Assembly (NCBI GenBank): GCA_026929865.2
Contig: CM049407.1
Coordinates: 21,906,501-21,970,500, forward strand
Length of the DNA stretch: 64,000 nucleotides
Source: Hyperoplus lanceolatus
Taxonomy: Eukaryota > Chordata > Actinopteri > Uranoscopiformes > Ammodytidae
Reading direction: 5' to 3'
Translations under genes and position numbers: made by a program
Shown: positions 26,701 to 37,470 of the stretch, piece after piece
Numbering within the stretch: position 1 is the first letter of the stretch
How the letters are laid out: each line of letters starts with the position of its first letter
Notes under the pieces: model-generated
Told to the model about the DNA's origin: nothing
Database searches by the model: none
Seen by the model: the letters and a program-made list of their open reading frames with translations, nothing else

Positions 26701-29700
26701 CTGTAAGCTGCTGTGCCTTCATGCAGCTCTGACCATTTTGACACAAATGTGCTCTGACAACTGGGGCTGCTCCCTCATAAATAACATCAAAATGGAGGGA
26801 GTGTCCTGATGGCTCCACAGGCCACTGTAGACTTGAATTGAAGCTCATGGTCTGAGTCAGATTATGCACTGTCTTTCTGAAATCTTTTGTGTCGCACTCT
26901 ACAGCTGCTTGCCGAAATCGCGTTTTTTTTCTTTCTTTCTTCTTTTCTTGACAAAGCAAACAAAAAACTATAATTGATAACATAAAAATGGGAGGAATTG
27001 AGGCCAGGCCACTACAGAAAACAAAACTTAAAATGTAAAATACATATTTTATTCAGGTACATGCTCTAGATTTTGTAGTTTTCAAATAGAGTTATTTGAG
27101 TACCTCTAGGAGTAGGCAAAATGTTTTAGAGGACGTTTTGATACATTGATTATTTTTCATGAACTTGGACAGCATCATCAGAGGATGATGTAAGCCATTG
27201 CTAACAACACACCACACGACACCATGTAATGCTTTCTCTTAAAAACACATGAAATCAACAGAGCCTATGAAACATTTAGTACCTGCCTGGTAACACAAAG
27301 AGCTCTCTTGATTCAAGAAAACTGCAAACATTTCCTTAATGTGGCCCCCAAACTGGGGTTTTTAGAGGGAAGATTCTTATCGGACAGAACAAACACTCAG
27401 ATGGAAGGTAACTGAGGAAGAGTGAGACGCCTACATTTAAAATAGTAACCCCCTAGCAGATTCACAGTACATCACTGATGTATCATATCGTATGGCTAAG
27501 ACTTATTAAGTTACTTTTTGGCAACAGAGCCATGATGAAATTCATTGCTCAACTTAAGGGACCCAAGAGTGATCTCGTACCTTGAACTATGAAGACTGAT
27601 TTCATACAAAATGTGCAAATACTTACAGAATAGAGAAAAAAAAAAACTTTATCACAGAATAATCAAAACATTTGACAAATAAAACCGGTTTGCTGTACTG
27701 GTATGCTTCAGGGGAAATAATTTAAAAAAACAAAGCCAAAACTGGATATCCAAATTTTAAAATCACATCGTCAAGCAAATAACTATTGAAAATAATGCTA
27801 AAAAACCACTGCAGGAACAAACAGAGAACTTGTTAAAGTACTTATTAGAAACCTGAATTCACTTTGAATCGGTGCCACACATCAACATTTCATTGTTGTC
27901 AGCCTTTGTTTGCTGAAAGATTATGTATGGCTCTATTTTTACAGAAGACATTATGGCTTGTCATAGCAGGAAAAGCATAGGTGTAATTAGTATAATTAAA
28001 GATGGCTGCATTCCATTCAGGTGAGCTCGTTTCAGGGCCCTGGTGATGGCATTGTGCATGCTGACTCACTGGGACAATTCACTTGAGCCATTGTCAACGA
28101 AAGATCTATTGTTAGAGAAAGATGTATGAACTTTAATGAGGAGTACAACATATGAAACTGATTATTTGTCTTTGGCACTTATAAGCCTGCATGTGACAAT
28201 GGTTGCAGAGTCTGTTTTTTATACAAAAATAAATTTTAATTGGATTAAGTCTACAAAATCAGGGAAATGGGGTTCCCAACTGGCAAAATGTTGCACCTTG
28301 GACACTAGCTCTTAAACCTTAAGTGTTCAACTGTTTCTGAAGCTCCATTCATTTATATACTTAATACAAACAGTTAATTACATTACTTTTGTTTGGTGTA
28401 ATGGACCCCTTACAAGCTAAACAAGCTCTCAAAAAACACGCATACACCTAGTCAGCACCAAATGGCAGATAGAAAGAGTTAGCGACTAGTTAGTGAACAA
28501 AGTTGCACAGCCAGCAAGCGAAAGGTCAACATAGTTAGTAAAGGACAAACCGGAGCTAGATTATTGGGTATCACCGACCGTCATGGAGGCTGAATGTGTG
28601 AGAGTAGGCACGTGGTTATATATCACGTTAGCCACTACAACTTGATGGCTGCATTTAATGTGGTTCTGCTCCTAGTGACAACAATTATTATCCAATTTCA
28701 AATGTATGTGGAATACCTTTTTTTTTAAACAAATTCCACTGTCCCCACACTGAATGTGAATATCTAAACTGTAATTGATACATGTTGTGGTCACTTGTTT
28801 ACTGTATGAGAAATGTTTCTACACCAGCAGATAAACAAAATGGCCCCCAAACGAAAGGTGTGTCACTGTCAGCTTTTGTAATAGCTTGTTCATAGGTTTT
28901 GCAGTATCAGAAGAATGGCTGAGTAGCACTGCAATGTGTACAGTGTTTTTCTCTAGTGGCCATTGCAGTCTCCTGAGGAAGCCAGCATGGAGTTCCAGGC
29001 ACAGCATGATTACATATGAGTTTCTCCCATTAGGGCACCGTTTACTACTTTGCAACATTGCAGGAGTGTCACTGTGTATACAGGGGCAACTTGTCTAAAC
29101 AACATGATTTCCTAAGGGTCTTAACTACACTGATTTTTTTCTATTTAAAATACATTGCACATGTATCAAGAATAGGAGATACAGCTGTATTCATAGTAAT
29201 AATCCAGCTCATTTACACAACAATGTGGGTGATTTGAATGCCCGACCAAGAATTTAAACAAGAATATGTTGATCAACATCAAGATAAAATGTCCATCTAG
29301 AAAACACAGGATAACTTTAAAAACAAACATGTTGCAAAGCATGTGTCAATTGATGGTAGTCAATTGACAAAAAAAGTGTGCTCTTCTTACGTCAACAAAT
29401 GCTAACTGCATACAGATTCACATGGGATTGACACAGTAACAGTGTGAGGTACATAATACATGCAGGGCCTCTGGCTAGCTGCCAGATACCCAACAACAAG
29501 CCACACTGTCCATCTGCCTTCTTCGTCGGGAAGAAATAGAGCTTTAAGATGAGGGAGTAATTGATCAGTCTGACAGGTGACGTATCCCAAAGGCTACCTA
29601 ACTTTATTACAGATATGATTAAAACATCCAACAGTGCTCCATGTTGTCTCTTTCAAACTATTGTTTGCATATTACTGAGTAGTACCAGTAGTTAGCAATA

Positions 29701-31592
29701 CTGGCTAACTAATGTTAACTCTGGCTTGTGGAGAAAGATATTTATCCCTACCTTTTAGATGCCTTAAATGAGAAGCATTGAAGTTGCCTAACAAAATGAT
29801 AGTTCTTGAGTGCTTCTGCTGCACTCCATCAACACAAATTACACCTTCATGTAACTTTTATTTCAAAATGTGATTAATCTCGTATATAATCAGCGTTCCC
29901 TCAGTCAGCACTAGTTTGATAGGCTACATAATTAGTTTATCATTAATGTAGACATCAAGGGGTGCAAAGTTAACCCATTTCTCAGAAGATAGGGTTACAA
30001 CTATCTTGGACAGTGACCAATGGCACTAGAAGATAACAGTTGTACCAACAAGAACTTTATCTATAATTGACCATGCTCACGAGTCACAACACATCCAGTT
30101 ACTCATATAAAAAAACCTAGGCCTAGCAGCCAGGAACTGTGAAAATTATGTTTGTGAATGATACTGAATTGCTGCTAAGTTCATTGAAGAAGTTCTTCCC
30201 ACGAGGAGTTTGTCACACCCACTTAAAAAAAATAAAAAAATGGGACATGACTTTATAGATAATACACTGAAAGATCCCGCTTACGACTTTGTTATACACA
30301 CCAGATACCTCATAATGGTGATTTACTTAGGACGGTGGCTCGTATGTCGACTAAAAACGGACAAAACCCCTGCATTACCATAAAACAATAGAATCGGCGG
30401 CAAAACATTTAACCATATCAAATATCCCCTCCTCGTAAAGAAAACCTGGGGTGTTGCATTTTTCATGTTCAGGGCTTAGTTCTTTTGGGCCAAGTAAGGC
30501 CACGGCGGGAATAAAACCATTTCATTAATTTCATTGAACAATAGCCCTTCCATCTTAGTAGGCTACACGGTGAAACAACAACCAAACCGTGGCAGACCCT
30601 TCTCTCTCCCTCTCAGCAGTTGCAGCAGTAGAGCTCACTTTCTGGCAGAAACATTGATTTATAAAATTGCGTAAGGTCGTTGCTTATTTCAAACGTGCCT
30701 ATCAGTTGCTACCAGTGTTAGCCTATGTTACGTGCATAGTTTGAATTCCTCTCCACCGCGGGTCACCCAGAATAAATAAGCTAATTCACAAACAGAGAGC
30801 TGCACATGATAGGATGTCGCTAAAACGTTAGTTTTGCAAGCTCGTTTCGGCAGACTCGCCCCCCCAAAATGAGCCGATATTAGCCAGCAAGTTTGACGAG
30901 GGTAGCCGAGACATCGTTAGCTAACTTGGCTAGTTAATGTCGAAGCGGCCGAGGCGAGCGGAAAGTTCACCGCGGACTTGCAAATCGCCGTTAGTAAATC
31001 TCAGCAGCTGATAAACCTAAGTATACGCTACTGCAACCATACTACCATGTATCACCTTACATCTGAAATGTATGTGGTTGTATTACTATGAAACTCTTCG
31101 CCGGTTTTACATGTCGTTATCCGATCAAAGCCCTCAATCACAGAGGAGGGAAAAAAAACAGGTCTGTCTCGATTGTAACGGTGCAGCGGCTTGTCCAGCC
31201 TCACTTCAAATCATCCCGCATGTTTCGCTGCTGTCTTCGACTTGGCAAACTATCTTGTTTTAAAAAATCGTACACGCTGTCGAGTTATTCCACGTCCTTT
31301 ATCTAAATATTCGCAAGATAGAAAAAACGAGCCACGTTTTTCGGTCGCTCGTTGAGGAGAATTGATTTTTTTGTTCTAGCGTCATTCCCGAGCCTCACAG
31401 CTGGAAGCCTGGATTCATATACCATTGTTTTGCTTGGTTACTCGGTCTTGGCGTTACTCGTTTTAAAAACCGGTTTCGCCGCTAAGATATCCCCTGTTTG
31501 GGCTTTTCAAAGGGTGTTTTACGAGCTACCCCAGTTTCCCTCCCGGAGAGTCAACTTACTTGAAAAAGAAACGTACTCCAGCTCGGCTCCAT
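17875..31592 (-). CDS. vezf1: VEZF1 (vascular endothelial zinc finger 1), complete gene model
   Basis: The five coding exons join 31592-31560, 23869-23085, 19138-19069, 18952-18790 and 18209-17875, giving 462 codons with stop. The phases are 0, 2, 0 and 1, and all junctions are GT-AG. The N-terminus is MEPSWSTFLFQ. Finger 1 is at residues about 90-110, finger 2 at 206-226, finger 3 at 234-254, and finger 4 starts at 264 and is split by intron 2. Finger 5 spans the exon 3/4 junction and finger 6 is in exon 4. A Gln/His run lies at about 175-190. The C-terminal domain repeats HPVT/PLNIA-type units and ends LPSSPPW, diagnostic for the family. VEZF1 is a nuclear DNA-binding regulator of endothelial genes and chromatin barriers. 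Compared with human, the segment between finger 6 and the C-terminal repeats is much shorter and lacks the long polyQ. Whether this is the fish a or b copy cannot be told. Confidence 0.93.
18466..18660 (-). mobile_element. tRNA-derived SINE, copy 1
   Basis: On the minus strand a pol III A-box-like TGGTGTAGTGG and a B-box GGTTCAAATCC are spaced as in tRNA. A tRNA-unrelated body follows with TGCATGTCATTCCCC and an A-rich 3' end. The acceptor stem does not close, so it is not a tRNA gene. It sits in vezf1 intron 4, and a second copy is at 40449-40624. Confidence 0.85.
18790..18952 (-). CDS. vezf1: vezf1 exon 4 (rest of finger 5, finger 6)
   Basis: The acceptor is TTGTTTAG|GCC and the donor G|GTACGG. 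It has 54 codons plus one base. It encodes ACTSAFATKDRLRSHMIRH and the closing finger with CSICGKMLSAAYITSHLKTH, both very close to human VEZF1. Confidence 0.95.
19069..19138 (-). CDS. vezf1: vezf1 exon 3 (finger 4 end, start of finger 5)
   Basis: The acceptor is ATCTAG|GCC and the donor ACG|GTAAGA. The 70 nt complete an Arg codon and encode PDHLSCHVKHVHSSERPFKC and three more residues. A weaker in-frame donor lies six bases upstream (CAA|GTCACG). Confidence 0.92.
20199..20260. repeat. (GAAA)n microsatellite
   Basis: About 15 perfect AAAG/GAAA units, in vezf1 intron 2. Confidence 0.95.
20711..20744. repeat. (ACAG)n microsatellite
   Basis: About eight perfect ACAG units, in vezf1 intron 2. 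Confidence 0.92.
22447..23025. mobile_element. Fold-back MITE, family A copy 2 with internal insertion
   Basis: The ends are AAAGGTGGAGTGAG and GCTGACTATACCTTT. The central palindrome TACACAGCCTAGGCTCTGTAA and its mirror are intact. Relative to the ~315-340 bp copies elsewhere it is about 240 bp longer, because of an unrelated segment at about 22565-22805. The right end lies only 60 bp from vezf1 exon 2's splice donor. Confidence 0.8.
23085..23872 (-). CDS. vezf1: vezf1 exon 2 (fingers 1-4, Gln-rich linker)
   Basis: The exon has a tandem CAGCAG acceptor (start at 23872 or 23869) and ends AG|GTAAGAG in phase 2. It encodes three complete C2H2 fingers and the start of a fourth, separated from finger 1 by a Ser/Thr-rich linker and a Gln/His run. 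Codon use is GC-rich at third positions, unlike the flanking AT-rich introns, which supports strong purifying selection. Confidence 0.96.
24446..25153. mobile_element. hAT-type non-autonomous transposon, 708 bp
   Basis: The terminal repeats are TAGGGGTGGGAA and TTCCCACCCCTA, flanked by an exact 8-bp target duplication GTACTCGT (24438-24445 and 25154-25161). The eight-base duplication is the hAT hallmark. Subterminal AATCGATT-rich motifs recur in opposite orientation at the two ends. There is no transposase. The perfect duplication suggests a fairly recent insertion in vezf1 intron 1. Confidence 0.93.
27980..28095. repeat. Unclassified interspersed repeat, third copy
   Basis: It shares ATGGCTGCATTCCATT, TTTCAGGGCCCTG and ATTGTGCATGCTGACTCACT-type blocks, in the same order, with 9787-10021. 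Confidence 0.55.
31560..31592 (-). CDS. vezf1: vezf1 exon 1 (11-codon start exon)
   Basis: The exon encodes MEPSWSTFLFQ and is followed by a perfect GTAAGT donor. The human protein starts MEANWTAFLFQ, so the match covers the same exon boundary. The exon is only 33 coding bases and would be missed by gene finders that need long frames. Confidence 0.95.
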
Positions 31593-31720
31593 TTCCACAC
31601 TTACTAATTCTGTAGGAAACCAAGTAGAAGCCTACAACAAAGCGACCAAACATGGCAGCTGAAACAACTTCCGGTAACCTCACGGGCTCAACCACTTTTC
31701 ATACCATTCAGGGGGGTGCT
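31593..31720 (-). promoter_or_regulatory. vezf1: vezf1 5'UTR/core promoter with ETS-type site
   Basis: On the minus strand CCGGAAGT (31674-31667) is a consensus ETS/GABP element about 75-80 bp upstream of the ATG, and no TATA box is visible. An upstream ATG at 31653 opens a frame out of phase with vezf1 that crosses the exon 1 start and would end a few codons into exon 2. The transcription start is unknown. Confidence 0.5.
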
Positions 31721-33096
31721 AAATGTAATATGTGAAAACGAATTGGTTTGGTTTGTTCGGCTCGTATAATTATTATACATCAATGTCAACCCCAAACTTG
31801 ATACATATATTCCATTATTTATTTGCAAAGTATTGTCTGAATCTTTAGTCTCCTAACTCTGAACTAAGTTCATGTAGTTGGACTTCTAAACACCCCTCTG
31901 GATGGATTTCCGCTGAATCTGCGAGGGGTTGTTATAGCCGAGTGCTGCCTGTCGCATGTGGTTTAGGATATAGTCGTGTTTCAGAAACTCCATTTGTTTT
32001 TACGAGATGGATTGGGATTCGAAAGCGCCTTGTCCTTCATTAATAACGTTTGCCTTTATTCTTTCACATAATGATACGTATTTCTGTTTAAATTAAGGAA
32101 AACATAATCCGCGTGGGTAGTTTTCATTAATGGGATGGGGATGAATGAAAACGACAGCCCATAGATTTTACGCATTGCCTCCAGTCGTCCAAAATAACGT
32201 GCATCCAGTCTAGGCTACTCTTGAACAGTGAATAGCCTACACAATTTAAGGAGTTTAATTTAATTTTTAAATATTTAAAAATGTTTTCTGGCAGGTAAAA
32301 AATTAAATCCAATAAATTCAAATAGTGTTTCCAATGTTTATTAGAAGTTTAAGATAAAAATAAAAAAGTAATTCTGCATATCTTAGAAAATTGGAATTTA
32401 CACTATAGGCCCATAGTAAGCCTAAATCTAACCATATCTTGCCAGCATTCTTTCCACATAGGCCTATGAGTTGTGTGTTTATTCATGATTTGTCCCAGAA
32501 CCAAATGTAGTTTTGTACCTCACTGCTATTTAATTGATCATCAAATTTTATAACAAATAATTTCCCCAGAAAGAGCGGTAAATGACATGACCCACCTGAC
32601 CACACAGGAAATGAATCATCGCTGCTTTGTTTAATCCCAATTGTTTTGAAGCTATTTCATACAATGGTCTTTGATTTAGTCATTTTGAAATGGAAAACGA
32701 CTGTGAAATGCCAATAGATAACTGAAATATCTGTTGGAGCAGTGTAATAGGTCTCAGTAGATGCAGGCTGACAACATTACTAATACAGGAAGCCTGTCTG
32801 TGATCAAATGACACCTTCAACCTTGTAGTAAGGCAGCTAAGAAAACAGTGCAGAGCATCTAAAGTTACAATAACAGTAGACCATGCCAGATGACCTTCAT
32901 CAGGACCACGGGCGGTCCAATTGGGGCTCTGATAACTTAAATATATGTCATTCGAACATCTTTCATTCAGATCCAGCTGGGCACATAGGCCTACTGTATG
33001 CAATCTATTTCCCTTTCCCTTCATTGTTTTGTATAGAATAAAAACCTAACATAAACCTTCCGATTATAAGCCTATGTGGATACAAAAATCAGCCTC

Positions 33097-33407
33097 AAAG
33101 GTGGAGTCAGCGATTCTGAAAAACGATTGTCAACATAAAGTTCCCTCAACCAATAATATAGAATATCTCCGATCTGTATGTATCCTTACTGTGTGTGCAC
33201 TGAAATGAAAATCCAGTGTTAATACACAGCCTAGGCTCTGTAAACGTGCATGTTGCTATAGCTACAGTGCCCCCATTTGTTAACACACCCTTTGTTAACA
33301 TACCAGTTCATGGACACAAGATTTTATTCAGCACACACACACAGTACGGACAGGTAGTCGATTTTGACAACAAGCATTCATTTTCCAGATTCACGGACTC
33401 CACCTTT
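33097..33407. mobile_element. Fold-back MITE, family A copy 3
   Basis: The ends are AAAGGTGGAGTCAGCGATTC and TTCACGGACTCCACCTTT, with the family's CACAGCCTAGGCTCTGTAAAC left-centre block preserved. The right-centre block is diverged. Length is about 311 bp. Confidence 0.8.
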
Positions 33408-34726
33408 AAAACAGCAAAGGAGTGCTGTTTATAGTCAGATCATCACCTGGGTGTCACCAAAACAACAGGGCCCGGATTGCTTTGCAGCACCGGATAATAT
33501 ACACAATGCACTCCTAGTAGCAAGAAGCATGACAAACAATCATGACAAAAGAATCATAGATTAAAATAACTCCCACAGAATCATACACAATAACATAACA
33601 ATTATAACATCACAGGGGCTGACAGTGCACAGTTATCACATTATCTCAAATTAAGTACATTTTTACTTCTAAACTGTATACAGCTAAAGACAAACAAACT
33701 AACAATATATACAATCCAAATACTAAATGCATTTTAAGTTCACAAGTGTTTGTCTCTCGAGCCCAGTTAGTGTAATATATCCCTCTAGAACCACCAACAA
33801 CTTGCTAAATAGTAAAATTTTATCATTAGTTTTTGCAAATAAATGCCATTATTTCACACTATTTCACTAGACAGTGACAGAAAGAATGGCTAGTGTTAAC
33901 ATTTATGAATACGATTTGAAGTATATTCTTTTCCTCCACAACAAACAGTTAGTACATGTGCCTATACTTGAAGCAAAGTACGAACATCTTGTGGGACACT
34001 AGACATGTGTTTTAGCTCTGAAATTCAAAGTGGACACAGATCTGTGCTTGAATCAGTATTGTGCACACTCTTTCCAGTAGGTTCTTTGAACCCTCTGCTC
34101 GCCCGTGAATGGCTGTTCAGGGAAGGTGCCCCCATTGTACATTTCCATCTTTGTCCCACTGTACATTGAAAGCCTTTATTCACATACAGCGCAATGAACG
34201 TTTCAGTTAGAGTTAGGGAATATGTGGGGTCAGCCCATTCTCCACCTCATCCAGCTAAAAAGACACGATAACATCCAGCAACGGGCTTCACTTGAAAATA
34301 CAGTTATGCAGATTGCTTCCTGTGATATTTTTCCGGCTTTGGATAAAGACCACTCAGATTCTCCAAAGGTAAGCTTTTGTCCAGGACAGGACAACGTAAT
34401 GAATATAATAGATGTGGTTCATGTTTTAGTTTGTTTTCTTGTTTATAAGATACCTTTCACCATTAATGCTTGAATTGATCAATGGATTCTTGATTTAGTA
34501 GTATAGTTTGAGTATTCATTTGTATAAAATGGCATTTTAAAAAACAAATGTTGTGTTATAGAACATGGTGTCTCACAACTAATTTTTTTTTCTCGACCAT
34601 TAGAAACTGCTGGTCGTTTAGAGCTTGATGCAGTATGTTTTCTTATGTGGTCACATATAAACTACACTTGATTATATTTTAAACAGATTATCCTGTTGCC
34701 TGAATCCACTGTGAATAGTAACATAT

Positions 34727-35052
34727 TAAAGCTGTAGTTCGTAACTTTCTCCATACAAATGAATGTTACACTCAAGCCATTGCCAAATGAGTTGACAAAA
34801 AACTCTCACTTTATTTCTTAGTATGGCATCGTTAAAAATGGTTCAGCCCACTGACACTGGATTAGGAGCTCAGACAAATCTTAAGAAGAGCCCACATATT
34901 GTTTTAGTTGTTGATTCTACTGCTAAGGAAACACCTTGAAGGAATAAAATCCATGCGCAATCACCGAAGGCTTACCTCATGTAGATGACAGTGTTGTTGT
35001 AATAACTCAGGATTCCTCACAGGGACAGCAGAAGTTACGCACTTTAGCTTTA
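34727..35052. mobile_element. MITE, family C copy 1
   Basis: The left end TAAAGCTGTAGTTCGTAACTT mirrors the right end AGTTACGCACTTTAGCTTTA. Relatives are at 53252 and 54371. Confidence 0.75.
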
Positions 35053-35299
35053 TTATGAGTCGATGTGAAATCTATTATATGTTGACCTTATTTTTGGGGT
35101 ATGGTGGGCCAATAATTAGTTAGACAAATTCTGAAAGTTATACATATTTGCATATTATACATCTGGTGTCATGCACCTGCTTCTTCGGTAGCCTGAGACT
35201 TCTGAGTTTGGGCCATGTCAGATTGATGATTCAGTTATCACTAAAATGACCTTCTTTCCGACTCCTGTGAATAGTGACACTATTTGTCTTTCGACAGAA

Positions 35300-36430
35300 A
35301 TGGGAGACTGGTCCATTCTTGGCCGCTTCCTAACGGAGGTTCAGAACCACTCCACGGTCATCGGCAAGATATGGCTGACCATGTTGCTCATCTTCCGCAT
35401 CTTACTGGTGGCGTTGGTGGGGGACGCAGTGTACAGCGATGAGCAGTCCAAGTTCACCTGCAACACCCTACAGCCCGGATGCAACAATGTCTGCTACGAC
35501 ACATTCGCTCCCGTCTCACACCTGCGCTTCTGGGTCTTCCAGATTGTCCTCGTCTCCACGCCTTCCATTTTCTACATTGTCTACGTCTTGCAGAAAATCA
35601 CCAAGAATGAGAAGATAGAGGATCCCACCAAGGTCGAAGTGATACCCAGGTCCTCAGCTCCTCTCGAAGGGGACAGCCACATGGGAGGAGATTTGGAGAC
35701 GTCGATGGAAGCCGGCAGTCCTTACAACACCACCCATAGCAGCGAGGGCTGGAGCTCACAGGTGAGGGGCGAGTGTGAGGAGAAGGGCCAGTTGGAGGAA
35801 GATACCAGGGAGGTAGTAGGGAAGGACCCAACCCAACTCTCCAGTCAAGTGCTACTCATCTACATCATACATGTCTTGCTGCGCTCCATCATGGAGATAA
35901 TATTCCTCATCGGGCAGTATTACCTGTTTGGATTTGAAGTGCCACACCTTTTCCGCTGCGAGACCTACCCCTGTCCCAACAGGACGGACTGCTTCGTGTC
36001 CCGAGCCACGGAGAAGACCATTTTCCTCAACTTCATGTTCAGCGTCAGTCTGGGTTGCTTCATCTTGAACATTGTGGAGCTGCATTACCTGGGCTGGATT
36101 TACATTTTCAGAGTGTTGTTCTCGGCCTGCTGTACATGCTGCGATACGGATAGGGATCCAGTGAGGCCCGTGGATTTGTATTCGGACAACAACCCGCTGT
36201 TGCTGGAGCTCAAACACTCCTTACGAGGCAGGGTCGTCCTGCAGACCACCTCTGCAATGTCCCGGGACAAGGGCAGTGGCTGCGGCTCAAACCAGACCCC
36301 GGCCATCTCCTTTGAGACGGACTCTACGCTGGAGTGTACCTCCAAGAGAAATCCTGACGAAAAGGAGCGCACCAAGACCAGACTGCACAATTTGGCCAAA
36401 ATAGGAAGGGGCAAAAAGTCATGGCTGTAA
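35300..36430 (+). CDS. Connexin (gap-junction subunit), delta/gamma-like, 376 aa
   Basis: The whole coding region is uninterrupted, and a splice acceptor (TTTCGACAG) lies two bases before the ATG, a common connexin layout with the intron in the leader. The first extracellular loop has CNTLQPGCNNVC (C54, C61, C65; spacing x6, x3). The second has C220, C225 and C231 (x4, x5). Four membrane segments lie near 21-42, 76-97, 184-210 and 241-268. The cytoplasmic loop is long, about 85 residues, and acidic. The tail of about 105 residues ends KKSWL. The usual SRPTEKT motif after loop 2 reads SRATEKT. Connexin hexamers form intercellular channels at the plasma membrane. CYDTFAPVSHLRFW resembles GJD4 and GJC proteins. 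A fish cx36.7/gjd6-type or gjd4-type gene is possible, but I do not assign a symbol. Confidence 0.93.
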   Translation: MGDWSILGRFLTEVQNHSTVIGKIWLTMLLIFRILLVALVGDAVYSDEQSKFTCNTLQPGCNNVCYDTFAPVSHLRFWVFQIVLVSTPSIFYIVYVLQKITKNEKIEDPTKVEVIPRSSAPLEGDSHMGGDLETSMEAGSPYNTTHSSEGWSSQVRGECEEKGQLEEDTREVVGKDPTQLSSQVLLIYIIHVLLRSIMEIIFLIGQYYLFGFEVPHLFRCETYPCPNRTDCFVSRATEKTIFLNFMFSVSLGCFILNIVELHYLGWIYIFRVLFSACCTCCDTDRDPVRPVDLYSDNNPLLLELKHSLRGRVVLQTTSAMSRDKGSGCGSNQTPAISFETDSTLECTSKRNPDEKERTKTRLHNLAKIGRGKKSWL

Positions 36431-37470
36431 ATTTTTTCATTATTATTATTTTTTTTTTATCAATGACTGTGCTTGTATATCTTGAAATTGACTGGCATCA
36501 ACAACTTTTCAGGATGGATCAGTTTAAAGATGCACTATGAAACTTTTGGGTGTGTCAGAGAATTGAATATTTTCTAAGGTGCATTCTTATAACTGAATAA
36601 ACAAACTTTACCTGCAGGGAATTTGCGTCCCTGGAACACTGTTTCGAGTAAGAAAGCTACCCGGAAGGTTACTGTTTCACTGTTGTTCTTTACAGCAGCA
36701 GTGTCCACAGATTCATTTACAAACACATAGTCTTTCATTTGGTTCCTGGTGCCTCAAAATATATTTTTTTATGTATAATGATAATTTAATACTAAAAATG
36801 ACACATAAAGTAAATGTGCTTTGTAAACTGACTGCAGGCTCTGCAAATGTAAACAAATCCCCCTCCTCTGAAACTACAAAGTGCACCTTTAAGTAAGCTT
36901 TGAATTATTAAAATGATTGATTTCATTTCAAGGAGATATTGTGACAGATTCATTATATTTGTTTTTAGGCTCAGAAAAAAACTCACCAGTACAAGAGCTC
37001 TGATCATTAAGAAGCTGGTATTTTGGAATGATTTGGAGATGATGCGGTTTGTTGACTTTTCTTGGTTTACCTTGTGTACAGAAGCACCGATCTCAATATA
37101 GTGCAGCATTTTATGAAATATGTCGCTTTGAATATTGTCAAATCAATGTATTTTCTGTGATGCATACCTACTACACTCACACTACACGTGTTGAAGAAAT
37201 AGTATTCTTTGGTAATATAATGAGTTTAAAAATGAGCAACTTTATACTTAGCTGGCCTGTTACACATGCACAGAGGCTATGCATTGGTTTGGAAGTCTAT
37301 ATGTTTGTCAACCAAAATGGTGTCAATGGTGTGCAAATTGTACATAAGGCTGCTCTGAGTGGGATAAATGGCTTGATTTTCTTTGATTTGGCCAGACATA
37401 TCTGTAATACCTGCTTGCTAACTGTTAATTTTTCTATTATATCCCATAATAAAAAATAAAAAAATAATTG
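36431..37470 (+). other. Connexin 3'UTR (inferred)
   Basis: Non-coding sequence follows the connexin stop. A family B MITE (36524-36892) lies inside it and brings an AATAAA at 36596-36601. A second candidate signal, AATAAA at 37448-37453, may be the main polyadenylation site. The extent is not certain. Confidence 0.4.
36524..36892. mobile_element. MITE, family B copy 2
   Basis: The left end is TTAAAGATGCACTATGAAAC and the right end is AACTACAAAGTGCACCTTTAA, so the terminal repeats mirror each other. Internal blocks are shared with the copy at 12013. It begins 94 bp after the connexin stop codon. Confidence 0.8.

Larger units (their letters stand above)
23873..31559 (-). other. vezf1: vezf1 intron 1
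   Basis: The 7.7 kb first intron begins GTAAGTTGA after the 11-codon exon. It contains a hAT element (24446-25153), a poly-G run near 25700, a poly-A run near 26228, and an unclassified repeat copy near 27980-28095. No other exon could be supported. Confidence 0.85.
31721..35299. other. Intergenic region between divergent vezf1 and the connexin
   Basis: It contains a family A MITE (33097-33407) and a family C MITE (34727-35052). A strong donor-like AAAG|GTAAGC near 34370 could end a non-coding first exon of the connexin. No other coding exon was recognised. Confidence 0.55.

Noticed and set aside
31352-31615. 87-codon plus-strand frame opposite vezf1 exon 1
   Set aside because: Antisense to the vezf1 start and promoter; no recognisable domain. 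Divergent transcription cannot be excluded, but nothing supports a protein.
34222-34473. 83-codon plus-strand frame upstream of the connexin
   Set aside because: No family recognised; the good donor at about 34370 fits better with a non-coding leader exon.
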